A DNA stretch of 64,000 nucleotides, from the NCBI GenBank assembly GCA_902619485.1, contig CACNEF010000001.1, positions 434,001 to 498,000 of the forward strand, read 5' to 3'. Under the pieces are notes generated by a model. It saw nothing but the letters and a program-made list of their open reading frames with translations, did not search any database and was not told where the DNA came from. Position 1 is the stretch's first letter; every line of letters starts with the position of its first letter. Shown here piece after piece: positions 39,516 through 48,535 of the stretch. This stretch comes from an uncultured SAR116 cluster alpha proteobacterium (GTDB taxonomy: Bacteria > Pseudomonadota > Alphaproteobacteria > Puniceispirillales > Marisalimonadaceae). The position numbers were made by a program, and so were the translations under genes.

Positions 39516-41291
39516 TTAACTTCCTGTATTTTTGAAAAACACTTTTGAATTTATGGATTTTCCAGATGCTAGTGAAAGCAGTGCTGAATTATCTTGATTT
39601 AATCTGGTCTTGTATACCCATAAATTTGTGAGAACTAACTTTATGTAATTTCTAGTTTCTCTTGCGGGCAAACTTTCTAACATTAATAGAGTGTCTTTAT
39701 TTTTGTAATTTCTATGTTTAGTCCATTTTTCAAAATTTCCTGGACCTGCATTGTAGCTTGCTAACATCCACATTAAATCATTGTTTACGAAAGGTAAACC
39801 AAAGAGAAATTTTATATATTTAGAACCAATTGAAATGTTGTGAGGGGCATTGTAAAGCAAGTGATTTTTGCTTCTTCTAAGTCTATATTCTCTATTTTTC
39901 ATTATAAACGCTGCTGTCGAAGGAATTATTTGAAGGACACCCATTGCTTTTGATGAGCTTTTAGCTCTTGGGTTGAAACCTGATTCTTGACGAGCTATAG
40001 CATATAGAAGTGCCTTATCTTTCAAGTTTGATGTATCTATGTTCCAGGTTGGTACAGGATATAATCCTCCTAATAATATTTTATTATGATCATTTCTTAA
40101 AATAGCAGCTAACCTAAAAGTTAATCCTGGCATATTATTTTTTGATGTGAATGATAATAATTGAGGATAGTCTTTTACGTCAAGTTTAGGAATAATTTTT
40201 CTGAATTCTCTTGCTGCTTTGTGGAATTCATTTACTTCTATTAATGCTAAAGCCCTAATACCGCCTTTATGTTTTAAAATTTTGTTTATAAATTTATGAT
40301 CATAGCTGGGCAAATCAAAATTAGGCTTATATTTATATCCTAAAGAAGCCATCGCCAATGATCCATAAAAAGTACGTTCGTTTGAAGCTGCTTTTTTCAA
40401 AAAATAATTTGCTTTTCTAGCATTTCCTAACATAAATGAAATTCTTGATGACCAATAACCTCCACCAGCAATTATTCCTTCAGGCCCCTGAATTTCTGAC
40501 AATTTGTTGAAGAAATATTTCGATAATTTAATATCTTTTATTCTCCATGACGCCAATCCACCAGCCCATAAAGCTAGAGGGTTCGGTTTATCTGACAAAC
40601 TCAGTGATAGTCTAGCTTGTCTGATAGATTTGTGATCCTCTTCAAAAATAAATAGAGCGTGTGATAATTCTGATCTTAGTTGTGATAATTCATTTTTAGT
40701 AAGATACTTTTTTACTTTTTTACTATTTAATAAATTTTCAGCAGATAAAGTTTTTCTTTTATTAATTGCTCTTCTAAATTTGATTGAAGTAGCATAGGAA
40801 AAACTTTTATATTTTTGGTTATCAATAGGAAATCTTGGCTTTAATACATTTTCTTTGAATGTACCATACCCATTTAAAAAACCAGGTGTTGGTTTTTTTG
40901 GGCTTTTAAAATTTTTTGGTTTTCTCTTTAAAGCTATCCTAATTATTCTAGTAGCATCTGGATGGTCATTGTATTTATCAAGCCATTTTTTTAAATCAGT
41001 ATATGAACTTCTCCACCCAGTAGGATGTAAAAATCTCTCAGCATATACATTGCCTAATAATATTCTATTATTTAAACCCTTGATTAAATTATCAACTTTT
41101 TTCCATTCCTTAGATTTTTTATTTTTAATTGGAAGTTTTTGAATATCGAAAATTTTTTTGTAAATTTTTATATCATCAATTGATAATATTTTTTTAATAT
41201 TTTCATTATTTGCAAATGAAATATTAGAAAAGATTAGGGAACTTAAAAAGATAAGTGGAAAAAATATTTTTGTATTTTTTAGAATTATCAT
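39516..41291 (-). CDS. Soluble lytic murein transglycosylase
   Basis: An exported peptidoglycan-cleaving lysozyme-like enzyme of 591 aa. It has a signal peptide (FFPLIFLSSLIFSNISFA) and a long helical, solenoid-like region (EEDHKSIRQARLSLSLSDKPNPLALWAGGLASWRIKDIKLS). The catalytic SLT domain near 445-570 has IARQESGFNPRAKSSSKAMGVLQI with the catalytic Glu, and ASYNAGPGNFEKW. This is the Slt70 layout with the usual length near 600. It is downstream of the UDG gene by 7 bp. Confidence 0.93.
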   Translation of the reverse strand: MIILKNTKIFFPLIFLSSLIFSNISFANNENIKKILSIDDIKIYKKIFDIQKLPIKNKKSKEWKKVDNLIKGLNNRILLGNVYAERFLHPTGWRSSYTDLKKWLDKYNDHPDATRIIRIALKRKPKNFKSPKKPTPGFLNGYGTFKENVLKPRFPIDNQKYKSFSYATSIKFRRAINKRKTLSAENLLNSKKVKKYLTKNELSQLRSELSHALFIFEEDHKSIRQARLSLSLSDKPNPLALWAGGLASWRIKDIKLSKYFFNKLSEIQGPEGIIAGGGYWSSRISFMLGNARKANYFLKKAASNERTFYGSLAMASLGYKYKPNFDLPSYDHKFINKILKHKGGIRALALIEVNEFHKAAREFRKIIPKLDVKDYPQLLSFTSKNNMPGLTFRLAAILRNDHNKILLGGLYPVPTWNIDTSNLKDKALLYAIARQESGFNPRAKSSSKAMGVLQIIPSTAAFIMKNREYRLRRSKNHLLYNAPHNISIGSKYIKFLFGLPFVNNDLMWMLASYNAGPGNFEKWTKHRNYKNKDTLLMLESLPARETRNYIKLVLTNLWVYKTRLNQDNSALLSLASGKSINSKVFFKNTGS

Positions 41292-41298
41292 TACGCAA

Positions 41299-42045
41299 CT
41301 AAATTTCTTTGATCCGGTCTCTTAGTAATTTCATATCCTCCCAAGCATATTTTTTTAAATCTGGTCTATTTAATAAATGTGAAATACTAAAAGTTGGAAG
41401 AACAGGAAATTCACAATTAGATTGATCAGATTTTAATGTTCTCCATTTTCCTCTTATTTTTATAATACTCTCATTCAATTCTAAAATTTGATAGGTGGGA
41501 ACCTCGCCTAAACACAAAATAATTTTAGGTCTTAATATGTTTATCAATTTAAGAATAAAGGGTCTACAAATATTTATTTCTTCATTACTTGGGTATCTGT
41601 TACCTGGCGGTCTCCAGGGAATACCTTTTATAATAAAAGTTTCATTAATCTTTAAATCTATAGCATTAAGCATTTTTTCAAACAATAATCCTTTACTTGA
41701 CGCAAAAGAAACTCCCTTCTTATCTTCTTCCTCATCTGGCGGTCCGTCAATTATTAATATTTTAGAGTCTATATTTCCGAAAAATCTAAGAAAATTTGTA
41801 GATGTCTTTTTTAATTTGCAACCTTCAAAGTTTTCGAATGAATGTTCCAATTCTTTGATTTTAGTGTCTTTATCTTTTTGTATGTTACAATTTTTATTAA
41901 GTTTTATATTTTTTTTGTTCCCTTTTGATATAAAATGCTCTTTAGAAAAAAATTTGTTAGAAACTGTAATATCGATTCCAATTTCTCTGTAAAAATTTAA
42001 AATATTTGTAATTATTTTTTGATTTTTAGTTTTAGTTAGATCCAA
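41299..42045 (-). CDS. Uracil-DNA glycosylase superfamily protein, divergent family 4-like
   Basis: The 248-aa protein has family 4/alphaproteobacterial-type elements: FEGCKLKKTSTNFLRFFGN, FIIKGIPWRPPGNRYPSNEEINICRPFI, LCLGEVPTYQIL and PTFSISHLLNRPDLKKYAWEDM. The motif usually GEAPG...EDxxGxPFVG reads GPPDEEEDKKGVSFASSKG, changing key residues. It may excise uracil or another base but with altered active-site chemistry; activity is not certain. It is upstream of slt on the same strand and its start is 77 bp from the divergent TPR-protein gene. Confidence 0.82.
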   Translation of the reverse strand: MDLTKTKNQKIITNILNFYREIGIDITVSNKFFSKEHFISKGNKKNIKLNKNCNIQKDKDTKIKELEHSFENFEGCKLKKTSTNFLRFFGNIDSKILIIDGPPDEEEDKKGVSFASSKGLLFEKMLNAIDLKINETFIIKGIPWRPPGNRYPSNEEINICRPFILKLINILRPKIILCLGEVPTYQILELNESIIKIRGKWRTLKSDQSNCEFPVLPTFSISHLLNRPDLKKYAWEDMKLLRDRIKEI

Positions 42046-42134
42046 TTAAAAATTCCTATTAAATTTTATTTAATAATATAAGATAGTTTGTATTGATTTT
42101 ATATTAAAGAAAATAATAACTTTTGGTAAATTTT

Positions 42135-43772
42135 ATGATTAAAAGTGCACTAATTCTTTTTGTTTCAGTAAATTTGATAGGTTGTAATATTAAAACAAAA
42201 CTTACAGATATACACCAAGATCATTATAATCAAAAAAACAATACGTCATATGTAGGAAACTATCTTACTGCTAATTATTCAATAAAAAAGGGGGATGCTT
42301 ACACAGCTAGTAGGATATTAAATAGAAATCTCAATAATCTAAAACTTTTGGAAATCAAGTTTTTTTCAAATCTGGTAAGTGGAAATTTTAATATCGCAGA
42401 TAAAGTTTCCCATAAATTGAAAGCTAATAGTAAAATTAACACTTTATATAATTTACCAAGATATATTTTAAAAATTAAAAATAATGATTTTAGAGGCAGT
42501 CTAGAGGTTTTTAAAAATCAAGAATTATTTTTTAATATTGATGATTTAAATAATTTAATTAAATTTTGGATTAAAGAAACAGAAAATCCAAAAAACGAAT
42601 TATCAGGAGACTATTATAATAAGTCATCTGTTCATGAGTTACTAATATTAGAAAATTTTTATAATTCCAATGAACTAATTAAAATTGCTGACTTAATTTA
42701 TAAAAATAATAATTTAAATAGTCATGAATTATTGTTGTTAGCAGGATTTTACTTCAGGGTAGATAATTTCGAAAAATCAAAAAAAATTATAAATTTAAAA
42801 CTACCTACCCAGTTTGATAAAATTAACATAATTAATGAATTTTCAAATAAAAATAACATTTTTAAAAATGTTCAAAAATTAAATGTTATCTTAGCATCTA
42901 AAATTTATAAAATGATAAATGAGGATAATTCTAAAGTAAATAACTCTTATTCTTATCAAAAAATATTATTAGAGTTTAGTGTTTTTCTAGAACCTAAAAT
43001 GGATATTTCTAAATATGCGTTATCAGAAATCTATACTTTTGAAAAAACCTATGAAACAGCAGTTAGAATTTTAGACACCATACCTAAAAAATCATTTTTT
43101 TCTTTACCAGCAAATCTGAAAAAATTAGACATAATTAAATCTTTTAGTATGAATATAGAATATAAAACATTACTCTTGAAAATTATTAAAGTCTGGCCTG
43201 ATAATAAATTTGTTTTATATAGACTTGCAAATTATTACAAATCGAAATCACTGTATCATAAGTCTCTAAAAATTTATAAAAAGATTATAGATCACTATGA
43301 CTCGAATGATCGTGATTTATTTTTATACGCTTCTAATTTAGATAAAATAGGTAAATGGAAAGAAGCAAGAGTATTATTCTTAAAACTTTTGAAAAAAAAT
43401 CCAAATGATACTTTCACATTAAATTATATCTCTTATAAGTTAGCTTTAAAAAATCAAGAATTAGAACTTGCTTTAGATTTAATAAAAAAAGCTCTAATTA
43501 TAGATCCTAATAATGGGTATTTTTTAGATACTCTTGGTTGGGTAGAATATAAGAGAAATAATTTTAACTCTGCAGTTTTCTTTTTAGAAAAATCTGTTTC
43601 TATACTTCCGAGAAGTGCTGAAGTTATAGATCACCTTGGTGACTGTTATTTTATGTTAAATAGAAGAAAAGAAGCTATTTTTGAATGGAATAAAGCCCTT
43701 AAATATGAAACTAACACGAATACAATAAAAAAAATCAAAGAAAAAATAAGAAAACATGACCATTTATTATAA
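42135..43772 (+). CDS. TPR-repeat lipoprotein
   Basis: The start is placed at ATG 42135 so that a signal peptide ends in the lipobox IGC (MIKSALILFVSVNLIGC), giving a 545-aa lipoprotein. The rest is Asn/Lys-rich helical repeats; clear TPRs are near the C-terminus (KSLYHKSLKIYKKIIDHYDSNDRDLF, GYFLDTLGWVEYKRNNFNSAVFFLEKS and RSAEVIDHLGDCYFMLNRRKEAIFEWNKAL). It is probably a periplasmic scaffold. It overlaps ispE by 17 bp, which points to co-translation; the ispE-TPR pairing is seen elsewhere in Alphaproteobacteria. Confidence 0.85.
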   Translation: MIKSALILFVSVNLIGCNIKTKLTDIHQDHYNQKNNTSYVGNYLTANYSIKKGDAYTASRILNRNLNNLKLLEIKFFSNLVSGNFNIADKVSHKLKANSKINTLYNLPRYILKIKNNDFRGSLEVFKNQELFFNIDDLNNLIKFWIKETENPKNELSGDYYNKSSVHELLILENFYNSNELIKIADLIYKNNNLNSHELLLLAGFYFRVDNFEKSKKIINLKLPTQFDKINIINEFSNKNNIFKNVQKLNVILASKIYKMINEDNSKVNNSYSYQKILLEFSVFLEPKMDISKYALSEIYTFEKTYETAVRILDTIPKKSFFSLPANLKKLDIIKSFSMNIEYKTLLLKIIKVWPDNKFVLYRLANYYKSKSLYHKSLKIYKKIIDHYDSNDRDLFLYASNLDKIGKWKEARVLFLKLLKKNPNDTFTLNYISYKLALKNQELELALDLIKKALIIDPNNGYFLDTLGWVEYKRNNFNSAVFFLEKSVSILPRSAEVIDHLGDCYFMLNRRKEAIFEWNKALKYETNTNTIKKIKEKIRKHDHLL

Positions 43773-44649
43773 TATTTCTGCACCCGCAAAACTTAATTTA
43801 AATTTATTTGTTAAAAATAAATCTTTAGATGGGCTTCATTTTATTGAGAGTGATATCTGCTTCTTAGAATTAACTGATAAAATTTATTTAAAATTCAGTC
43901 AAGATGATGCTTTTCATCAAAATAAAGAAAATCCATTTCTTATCGACCCAAAAAAAAATTTAATTTTGCAAGCAATAAACCAGTTCAGATTTCATACAAA
44001 TTGGGACCAAAAATTTGAAGTTTACCTGGATAAAAATATTCCAATTGGGTCTGGTTTAGGTGGAGGTTCGGCAGATGCAGCAGCAACCCTTGTGGTTCTA
44101 CGAACACTTTTTAACAAAGATAAAAATAATAATAAAATACCTTTATCCAAAATATTAGAAATTGGTAGTGAATTAGGATCAGACGTACCTTCATGTATCA
44201 TTAGTAAAGATTTAAAGTTAACTGGTTATGGCAGAGAAGTAAGAAGAAAAAAATTTCCAAGTAATTATTATTTCCTACTAATTTACCCAAATATCAAACT
44301 ATCAACTAAATCTGTATTCCAACATTACTCTGATTTTAAAAATTTAAATCATAAATCAAAAAAAATATTTTTTGAAAACATAATAATTCATAATTCTCTT
44401 TTACTTTCAGCAACAAGCCTGGCTCCTAAAATCAAAGATATTTTAATTAATTTAAAAGAAATTCCTAATATCGTAGCTTATGGTATGACAGGAAGTGGAT
44501 CTACATGCTTTGGTATAATAAAAAGTTTAGAAGATAAGCCTAATTTAGGTAAGTTCTTTAACAATAAATATTTTTTTTGGTTTGGAAAAAAAGCTAATTT
44601 CAAATTGAACAGGGTAGTTTGCTCTAAAGTTCTTGAAAATAAATTTTAA
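43756..44649 (+). CDS. ispE: 4-diphosphocytidyl-2-C-methyl-D-erythritol kinase
   Basis: IspE is a GHMP kinase of the MEP isoprenoid pathway. The 297-aa protein has APAKLNLNLFVKNK at the start, the ATP-binding GHMP motif PIGSGLGGGSADAAATL near residue 98, and GMTGSGSTCFGI toward the C-terminus. The overlap with the preceding TPR lipoprotein gene suggests one transcript that may continue into the tRNA-Gln gene. Confidence 0.96.
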   Translation: MTIYYNISAPAKLNLNLFVKNKSLDGLHFIESDICFLELTDKIYLKFSQDDAFHQNKENPFLIDPKKNLILQAINQFRFHTNWDQKFEVYLDKNIPIGSGLGGGSADAAATLVVLRTLFNKDKNNNKIPLSKILEIGSELGSDVPSCIISKDLKLTGYGREVRRKKFPSNYYFLLIYPNIKLSTKSVFQHYSDFKNLNHKSKKIFFENIIIHNSLLLSATSLAPKIKDILINLKEIPNIVAYGMTGSGSTCFGIIKSLEDKPNLGKFFNNKYFFWFGKKANFKLNRVVCSKVLENKF

Positions 44650-44670
44650 ATAATGTAATTCAATTATCAG

Positions 44671-44745
44671 TGGGGCGTAGCCAAGTGGTAAGGCATCGGG
44701 TTTTGATCTCGTGTACCGTAGGTTCGAATCCTACCGCCCCAGCCA
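44671..44745 (+). tRNA. tRNA-Gln (anticodon TTG)
   Basis: A 75-nt tRNA including CCA. Acceptor arms TGGGGCG (44671-44677) and CGCCCCA (44735-44741) pair fully. The anticodon loop TTTTGAT (44701-44707) gives TTG at 44703-44705. The anticodon stem has a G-U pair and a T-T mismatch at its outer end, and the T-arm is TAGG-TTCGAAT-CCTA. The sequence matches typical tRNA-Gln. Confidence 0.95.
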
Positions 44746-44754
44746 TTTTAATAT

Positions 44755-44779
44755 TTTCTCATGAGAAACATCTTTTTTT
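44755..44779 (+). terminator. Possible terminator after tRNA-Gln
   Basis: A 14-nt perfect palindrome TTTCTCATGAGAAA (44755-44768) is followed by CATC and seven T. The stem is short and A+T-rich, so the call is weak. It sits between tRNA-Gln and the convergent response-regulator gene and could serve the tRNA transcript. Confidence 0.3.
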
Positions 44780-44806
44780 CTTGGTTCTTTATTCAAGCTA
44801 GTCAAT

Positions 44807-45496
44807 CTATTTTAAATAATATAAACCATTTTTATTTTTTAATGATAAAGAGAAATTTTTATCTATTCTATTTAATTTTTGCTTTAACCTATAAATATGT
44901 GTTTCTAGAGTATGTGTATTAATTTTTTCTGAAAATCCCCAGATTTTAATTAGTAAATCTTTTTTTAATATTTCTTCATTTTTTTTATTATAAAGGTAAA
45001 TTAACAGATTATTTTCTTTTTCGGTTAAGTGTTCTGTACAGTTTGTTTCTAAATTAGAAATAGTTTTTTTTGAGGGAGAATAAATAATATGATCCATTAA
45101 ATATTTATTAGAATTGTTAATAGTTTCTGAATTCTTAATACTATCTAAATGATTAAGCAGAGTTATTAATTTAAATGGTTTTTCTAATAAAAATAATTTT
45201 TCTACATTATCAATCATTTTTTTTAAATAAGGTTCATGATAAGCTATAATATTGTTATGTTCACTATTGGTTTGAAGTATTTTAATAAAATTTTTGCTGT
45301 CGTTACCTAAGTCATTTAGATTTAAAATGTAAACATTAAAATTTCTATTTATTACAATCTCATTCAGTTCTTCATAACTTTCTGTAACAAAAAGGTCATA
45401 ATTATTATAATTTAAAATTTGATAATGAAGAATTGAGTTTAAAATTTTTTCCTTTTCATATAATAATATTGATATGTCTTGTTTCAAAAAAAACAC
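44807..45496 (-). CDS. OmpR-like transcriptional regulator with degenerate receiver domain
   Basis: The 229-aa protein has a CheY-like N-terminal domain and an OmpR-type winged-helix C-terminus (LTEKENNLLIYLYNKKNEEILKKDLLIKIWGFSEKINTHTLETHIYRLKQKLNR). The receiver lacks the phospho-acceptor: where the family has the Asp of D-x-x-x-P the sequence is YILNLNDLG, with Asn at residue 59, and the upstream acidic pair reads YEKE. The Lys-Pro of the LEKPFKL segment remains. Phosphorylation-independent control is therefore likely. It is divergent from ribA by 23 bp. Confidence 0.82.
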   Translation of the reverse strand: MFFLKQDISILLYEKEKILNSILHYQILNYNNYDLFVTESYEELNEIVINRNFNVYILNLNDLGNDSKNFIKILQTNSEHNNIIAYHEPYLKKMIDNVEKLFLLEKPFKLITLLNHLDSIKNSETINNSNKYLMDHIIYSPSKKTISNLETNCTEHLTEKENNLLIYLYNKKNEEILKKDLLIKIWGFSEKINTHTLETHIYRLKQKLNRIDKNFSLSLKNKNGLYYLK

Positions 45497-45519
45497 CTTA
45501 TTAATTAATTTAAAATCAT

Positions 45520-46629
45520 ATGAATAATACTTTAACAGTTAAAATAGAAAGAGCAATATCTGAGCTAAGAAGAGGTGGCAAGTTAGTAATTTCCGATATT
45601 AATTCAGGAACTTCTGTTTTACTAGTAGCATCTGAGCTAATAGAAAAACATACAGTTGATGAGTTGTCCAAACTTGCTCTATCAAGACCAAGTATTATTC
45701 TGTCTGAAAATCGAAGCAAAGCAATTGGTATTAATGGAAGTAATGGGCCTTGTTCAATTTTAATTAAAAATAATTGGAAATTAGATGATATTCTGTCTCT
45801 ATGTATGCCATTAGCTAATCATAAAATTCCTAAAATTGACGGGGCTTTGCCTGAGAGCTTCGAGGGAATTGTATCATCTTGTATTTTGCTCTTAAGACAA
45901 TCTAGGCTGCTACCTGCTGGCTTGATGACTATAATCTCGAATGTTGCAGTTGAGAAAATCAATAAGTGGGCATTTGATAAAAATCTTATTCATGTAAATA
46001 CTTATGACATTAAATCATATGAAAAGGAAAGTGCTAATAGTTTGATTATGTCAGTTAGAGCCAAAGTACCAATTATACATAGCGAAAATTGTGAAATTAT
46101 AATATTTAGACCGAAAGATGGTGGTAACGAACATTTTTGTTTGGTTTTTGGGAAAAATAGAATATTGAAAACTGATCACGCTTTAGTAAGAATTCATAGC
46201 CAATGCATAACAGGAGATGTGTTAGACAGTCTCAAGTGTGACTGTGGGCAACAATTAAAACAGTCTATCAAATTAATGGCTAAAGCTGATGAAGGAATAT
46301 TGATTTATCTTGCTCAAGAGGGAAGGGATATTGGATTATTGAATAAACTTCGAGCGTATTCATTACAAGAAAATGGTATGGATACCGTGGAAGCAAATGA
46401 AGACCTGGGGTTTAATGATGATGAAAGACTATATTACCCTGCAAAAGAAATTTTGGATCAACTAAAAATAAAAAATGTAGAATTAATTACTAATAATCCT
46501 AAAAAGGTTGAGCACCTAAAAAATTTAGGTATAAATATCATAAAACGAGTACCAATTAAAATAACCCCTAATAAACACAATAAAAAATATCTTGAAACAA
46601 AATCCAACAAATCAGGCCATTTACTCTAA
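45520..46629 (+). CDS. ribA: GTP cyclohydrolase II with degenerate RibB-like N-terminal domain
   Basis: Opens the imidazole ring of GTP in the first step of riboflavin synthesis. In 369 aa, the C-terminal half carries the zinc motif GDVLDSLKCDCGQQL and LAQEGRDIGLLNKLRAYSLQ. The N-terminal 165 residues align loosely with dihydroxybutanone-phosphate synthase but lack the acidic metal-binding and RPGH-type motifs, so that activity is unlikely and only GTP cyclohydrolase II is confident. Such fused degenerate N-domains are seen in some alphaproteobacterial RibA proteins. Confidence 0.9.
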   Translation: MNNTLTVKIERAISELRRGGKLVISDINSGTSVLLVASELIEKHTVDELSKLALSRPSIILSENRSKAIGINGSNGPCSILIKNNWKLDDILSLCMPLANHKIPKIDGALPESFEGIVSSCILLLRQSRLLPAGLMTIISNVAVEKINKWAFDKNLIHVNTYDIKSYEKESANSLIMSVRAKVPIIHSENCEIIIFRPKDGGNEHFCLVFGKNRILKTDHALVRIHSQCITGDVLDSLKCDCGQQLKQSIKLMAKADEGILIYLAQEGRDIGLLNKLRAYSLQENGMDTVEANEDLGFNDDERLYYPAKEILDQLKIKNVELITNNPKKVEHLKNLGINIIKRVPIKITPNKHNKKYLETKSNKSGHLL

Positions 46630-47301
46630 TCACTCTTGTCTTTTACCAAATAACAGTGAACCAATCCTAACAGACGTTGCTCCAAACTTTATTGCATCTT
46701 CATAGTCACTGCTCATTCCCATAGATAATTCCGGCAAATTATTTCTATTTGCAATTTTTTGTAATAAGACGAAGTGCATTGATGGTTCTTCACTTAACGG
46801 TGGTATGCACATCAATCCAACTATGTTTAATTTTAAATCTTTAATACAATAATTTATAAATTTATCTGCTTCTAAAGGATCTACACCACTTTTTTGTGGC
46901 TCATTTCCAGTATTGACTTGAATATAAAAGCTTTTGGTTTTGGTTTTTTCATTCAAATTTTTTTCTATCTCTATTGCTATCCTTTCTCTGTCAATTGTCT
47001 CAATAACATCAAATAAATTCAAAGCTTGTCTAACTTTATTAGTTTGAAGTGGTCCTATAAGCCTTAATTCTAAATCTTTATAGTTCTCTATTCTTTTATT
47101 CCAACGATTAATTGCCTCCTGCACTCTATTTTCTCCAAAGATTTTTTGTCCACATGCTATCGCCTCATCAATTTTATGGTCTTCCTGTTTTTTTGAAACT
47201 GCTACTAATTTTGGTACTTTATTGTCTGAAAAGAAGCTTTTCTCGTGTAACTTTTGTATATTAGATAAAAGGAACTCTATATTTTTTTTTATATCTTCCA
47301 A
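46630..47301 (-). CDS. PLP homeostasis protein (YggS family)
   Basis: A TIM-barrel PLP-binding protein of 223 aa. The Schiff-base lysine is in LVAVSKKQEDHKIDEAI, followed by FGENRVQEAINRW, LRLIGPLQTNKVRQAL, IQVNTGNEPQKSGVDP and SMGMSSDYEDAIKFGATSVRIGSLLFG. It binds PLP and affects amino-acid homeostasis rather than catalysing a racemase reaction. It runs convergently with ribA (adjacent) and is divergent from the porin gene across a 217-bp gap. Confidence 0.94.
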   Translation of the reverse strand: MEDIKKNIEFLLSNIQKLHEKSFFSDNKVPKLVAVSKKQEDHKIDEAIACGQKIFGENRVQEAINRWNKRIENYKDLELRLIGPLQTNKVRQALNLFDVIETIDRERIAIEIEKNLNEKTKTKSFYIQVNTGNEPQKSGVDPLEADKFINYCIKDLKLNIVGLMCIPPLSEEPSMHFVLLQKIANRNNLPELSMGMSSDYEDAIKFGATSVRIGSLLFGKRQE

Positions 47302-47417
47302 TAGTTTTCTCCTTTAATTACTTCATAAAATAATATTATTTTTTTTTAGATCTTATTTTGTTGCAAAAAAACAACAAAAATAAAAAAAAGTGATATTTAT
47401 GTCATAACACACTAGTT

Positions 47418-47447
47418 TTTACACTCTATTTCATATAGAAGTATAAT
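47418..47447 (+). promoter_or_regulatory. Candidate porin promoter
   Basis: TTTACA (47418-47423) and a consensus TATAAT (47442-47447) are 18 bp apart, 72 bp ahead of the porin ATG. The predicted start of transcription, about 47454, falls inside the inverted repeat listed next. Confidence 0.6.
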
Positions 47448-47449
47448 CA

Positions 47450-47498
47450 AACATTTCTATGGTAGAAATGTTATTTAACCGTTTTCTTAATAGAAAAC
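47450..47498 (+). promoter_or_regulatory. Two inverted repeats in the porin leader
   Basis: The first (47450-47472) is AACATTTCTA-TGG-TAGAAATGTT, a perfect 10-bp stem. The second (47481-47498) is GTTTTCT-TAAT-AGAAAAC, a 7-bp stem. Both lie between the -10 box and the ribosome-binding site AAGGGG of the porin gene. They may stabilise the mRNA 5' end or bind a regulator. Confidence 0.55.
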
Positions 47499-47518
47499 AT
47501 AATATAAGGGGATACGCG

Positions 47519-48511
47519 ATGCGTAAATTACTTTTAGGAACAACTGCACTAGCTGCAGCTGCTGCTATGAATGCAAATGTTGCATTAGCAGACGTTGCAA
47601 TCTCAGGATACTTTGAGTGGGACTACTCAAATGTAAACTCTGATATTGCAGCAAAAGATGGAACAGCTTTCGGCCAAGATTCTGAGATGAAGGTAGTCTT
47701 CACAAACAAGACAGATTCTGGTTTAACAATCGCTTTCCAAACAGAATTTGAAACAGATAAAGCTGGTGGCGGTACATCAGATGATAACTTTCTATCTATT
47801 TCAGGTGGTTTCGGTAAGTTAGTATTAGGTGAACTTGACGGTGTTATGGATCAGTATGGTATAGCTGCTTCAGACTTACCTTCTGAGGAACTATATAAAG
47901 GTCAGCCACTTACAGGAACAACTAGTCAATTAAAAACTGCAAACGGAGACGGAGCAGTTTCTGGTTCTGAAAGCAACAAAGTTTCTTATCACATACCTGC
48001 AGTTGGCGGATTAACTGCTGGTGTTTCATACACTAACTCAGGTGTAGCTGGTGATGCAGATGCAACAGCATATGCTGCTAGATACACAGTTGATGCTGGT
48101 GGTGCTGCTATTACTATCGGTGGTGCAACAGGTACTAAGGAAGTATCAGGCCAACAAGATGAAGATACACAAAATGTTGGTATCAAGGTTGCTGCTGGTA
48201 ATATGGCTTTAGTGTTATCTAATTCTACATATGAAGATGCAGACCAAGATGAAAGCACAAATGGTGTTGCTGCTTCATTTAAAGTGAGTGATGCAATGAC
48301 ATTAGTAGGTTACACAACAAAACTTGAAGATGACTTATCTACATCTCAAGAAGAATACACAGTTAGTGGTATTGAAGTTCAATACACAATTGCTTCTGGA
48401 TTATCTGCTGTAATTAACGTGGAAGATTACGAGTACGAGAATGGACAAGTATCTGGTAACACAGACGATTCAGGTACAGCATCTAGCTTAACATTAAAAG
48501 CATCATTCTAA
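47519..48511 (+). CDS. Outer-membrane porin
   Basis: From ATG 47519, behind an AAGGGG ribosome-binding site, the 330-aa protein has a signal peptide (MRKLLLGTTALAAAAAMNANVALA) and the alpha-type porin N-terminus DVAISGYFEWDYSNVNSD. The mature part is Gly/Asp/Ser/Thr-rich with alternating beta-strand character and ends with an aromatic residue (LTLKASF), the outer-membrane insertion signal. It is the main general diffusion porin type. Codon use is richer in G and C than the neighbours, as expected for a highly expressed gene. Confidence 0.92.
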   Translation: MRKLLLGTTALAAAAAMNANVALADVAISGYFEWDYSNVNSDIAAKDGTAFGQDSEMKVVFTNKTDSGLTIAFQTEFETDKAGGGTSDDNFLSISGGFGKLVLGELDGVMDQYGIAASDLPSEELYKGQPLTGTTSQLKTANGDGAVSGSESNKVSYHIPAVGGLTAGVSYTNSGVAGDADATAYAARYTVDAGGAAITIGGATGTKEVSGQQDEDTQNVGIKVAAGNMALVLSNSTYEDADQDESTNGVAASFKVSDAMTLVGYTTKLEDDLSTSQEEYTVSGIEVQYTIASGLSAVINVEDYEYENGQVSGNTDDSGTASSLTLKASF

Positions 48512-48535
48512 TTGCTTTTTTTAGTAAATACGAAG

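Noticed and set aside
47356-47379. 8-bp inverted repeat TTTTGTTG/CAACAAAA between yggS and the porin gene
   Set aside because: It is flanked by A/T runs on both sides in a divergent gap, with no gene end for it to terminate; taken as chance in AT-rich DNA.
47989-48258. Minus-strand ORF inside the porin gene
   Set aside because: It is the antisense shadow of a highly expressed porin with strongly biased codons.
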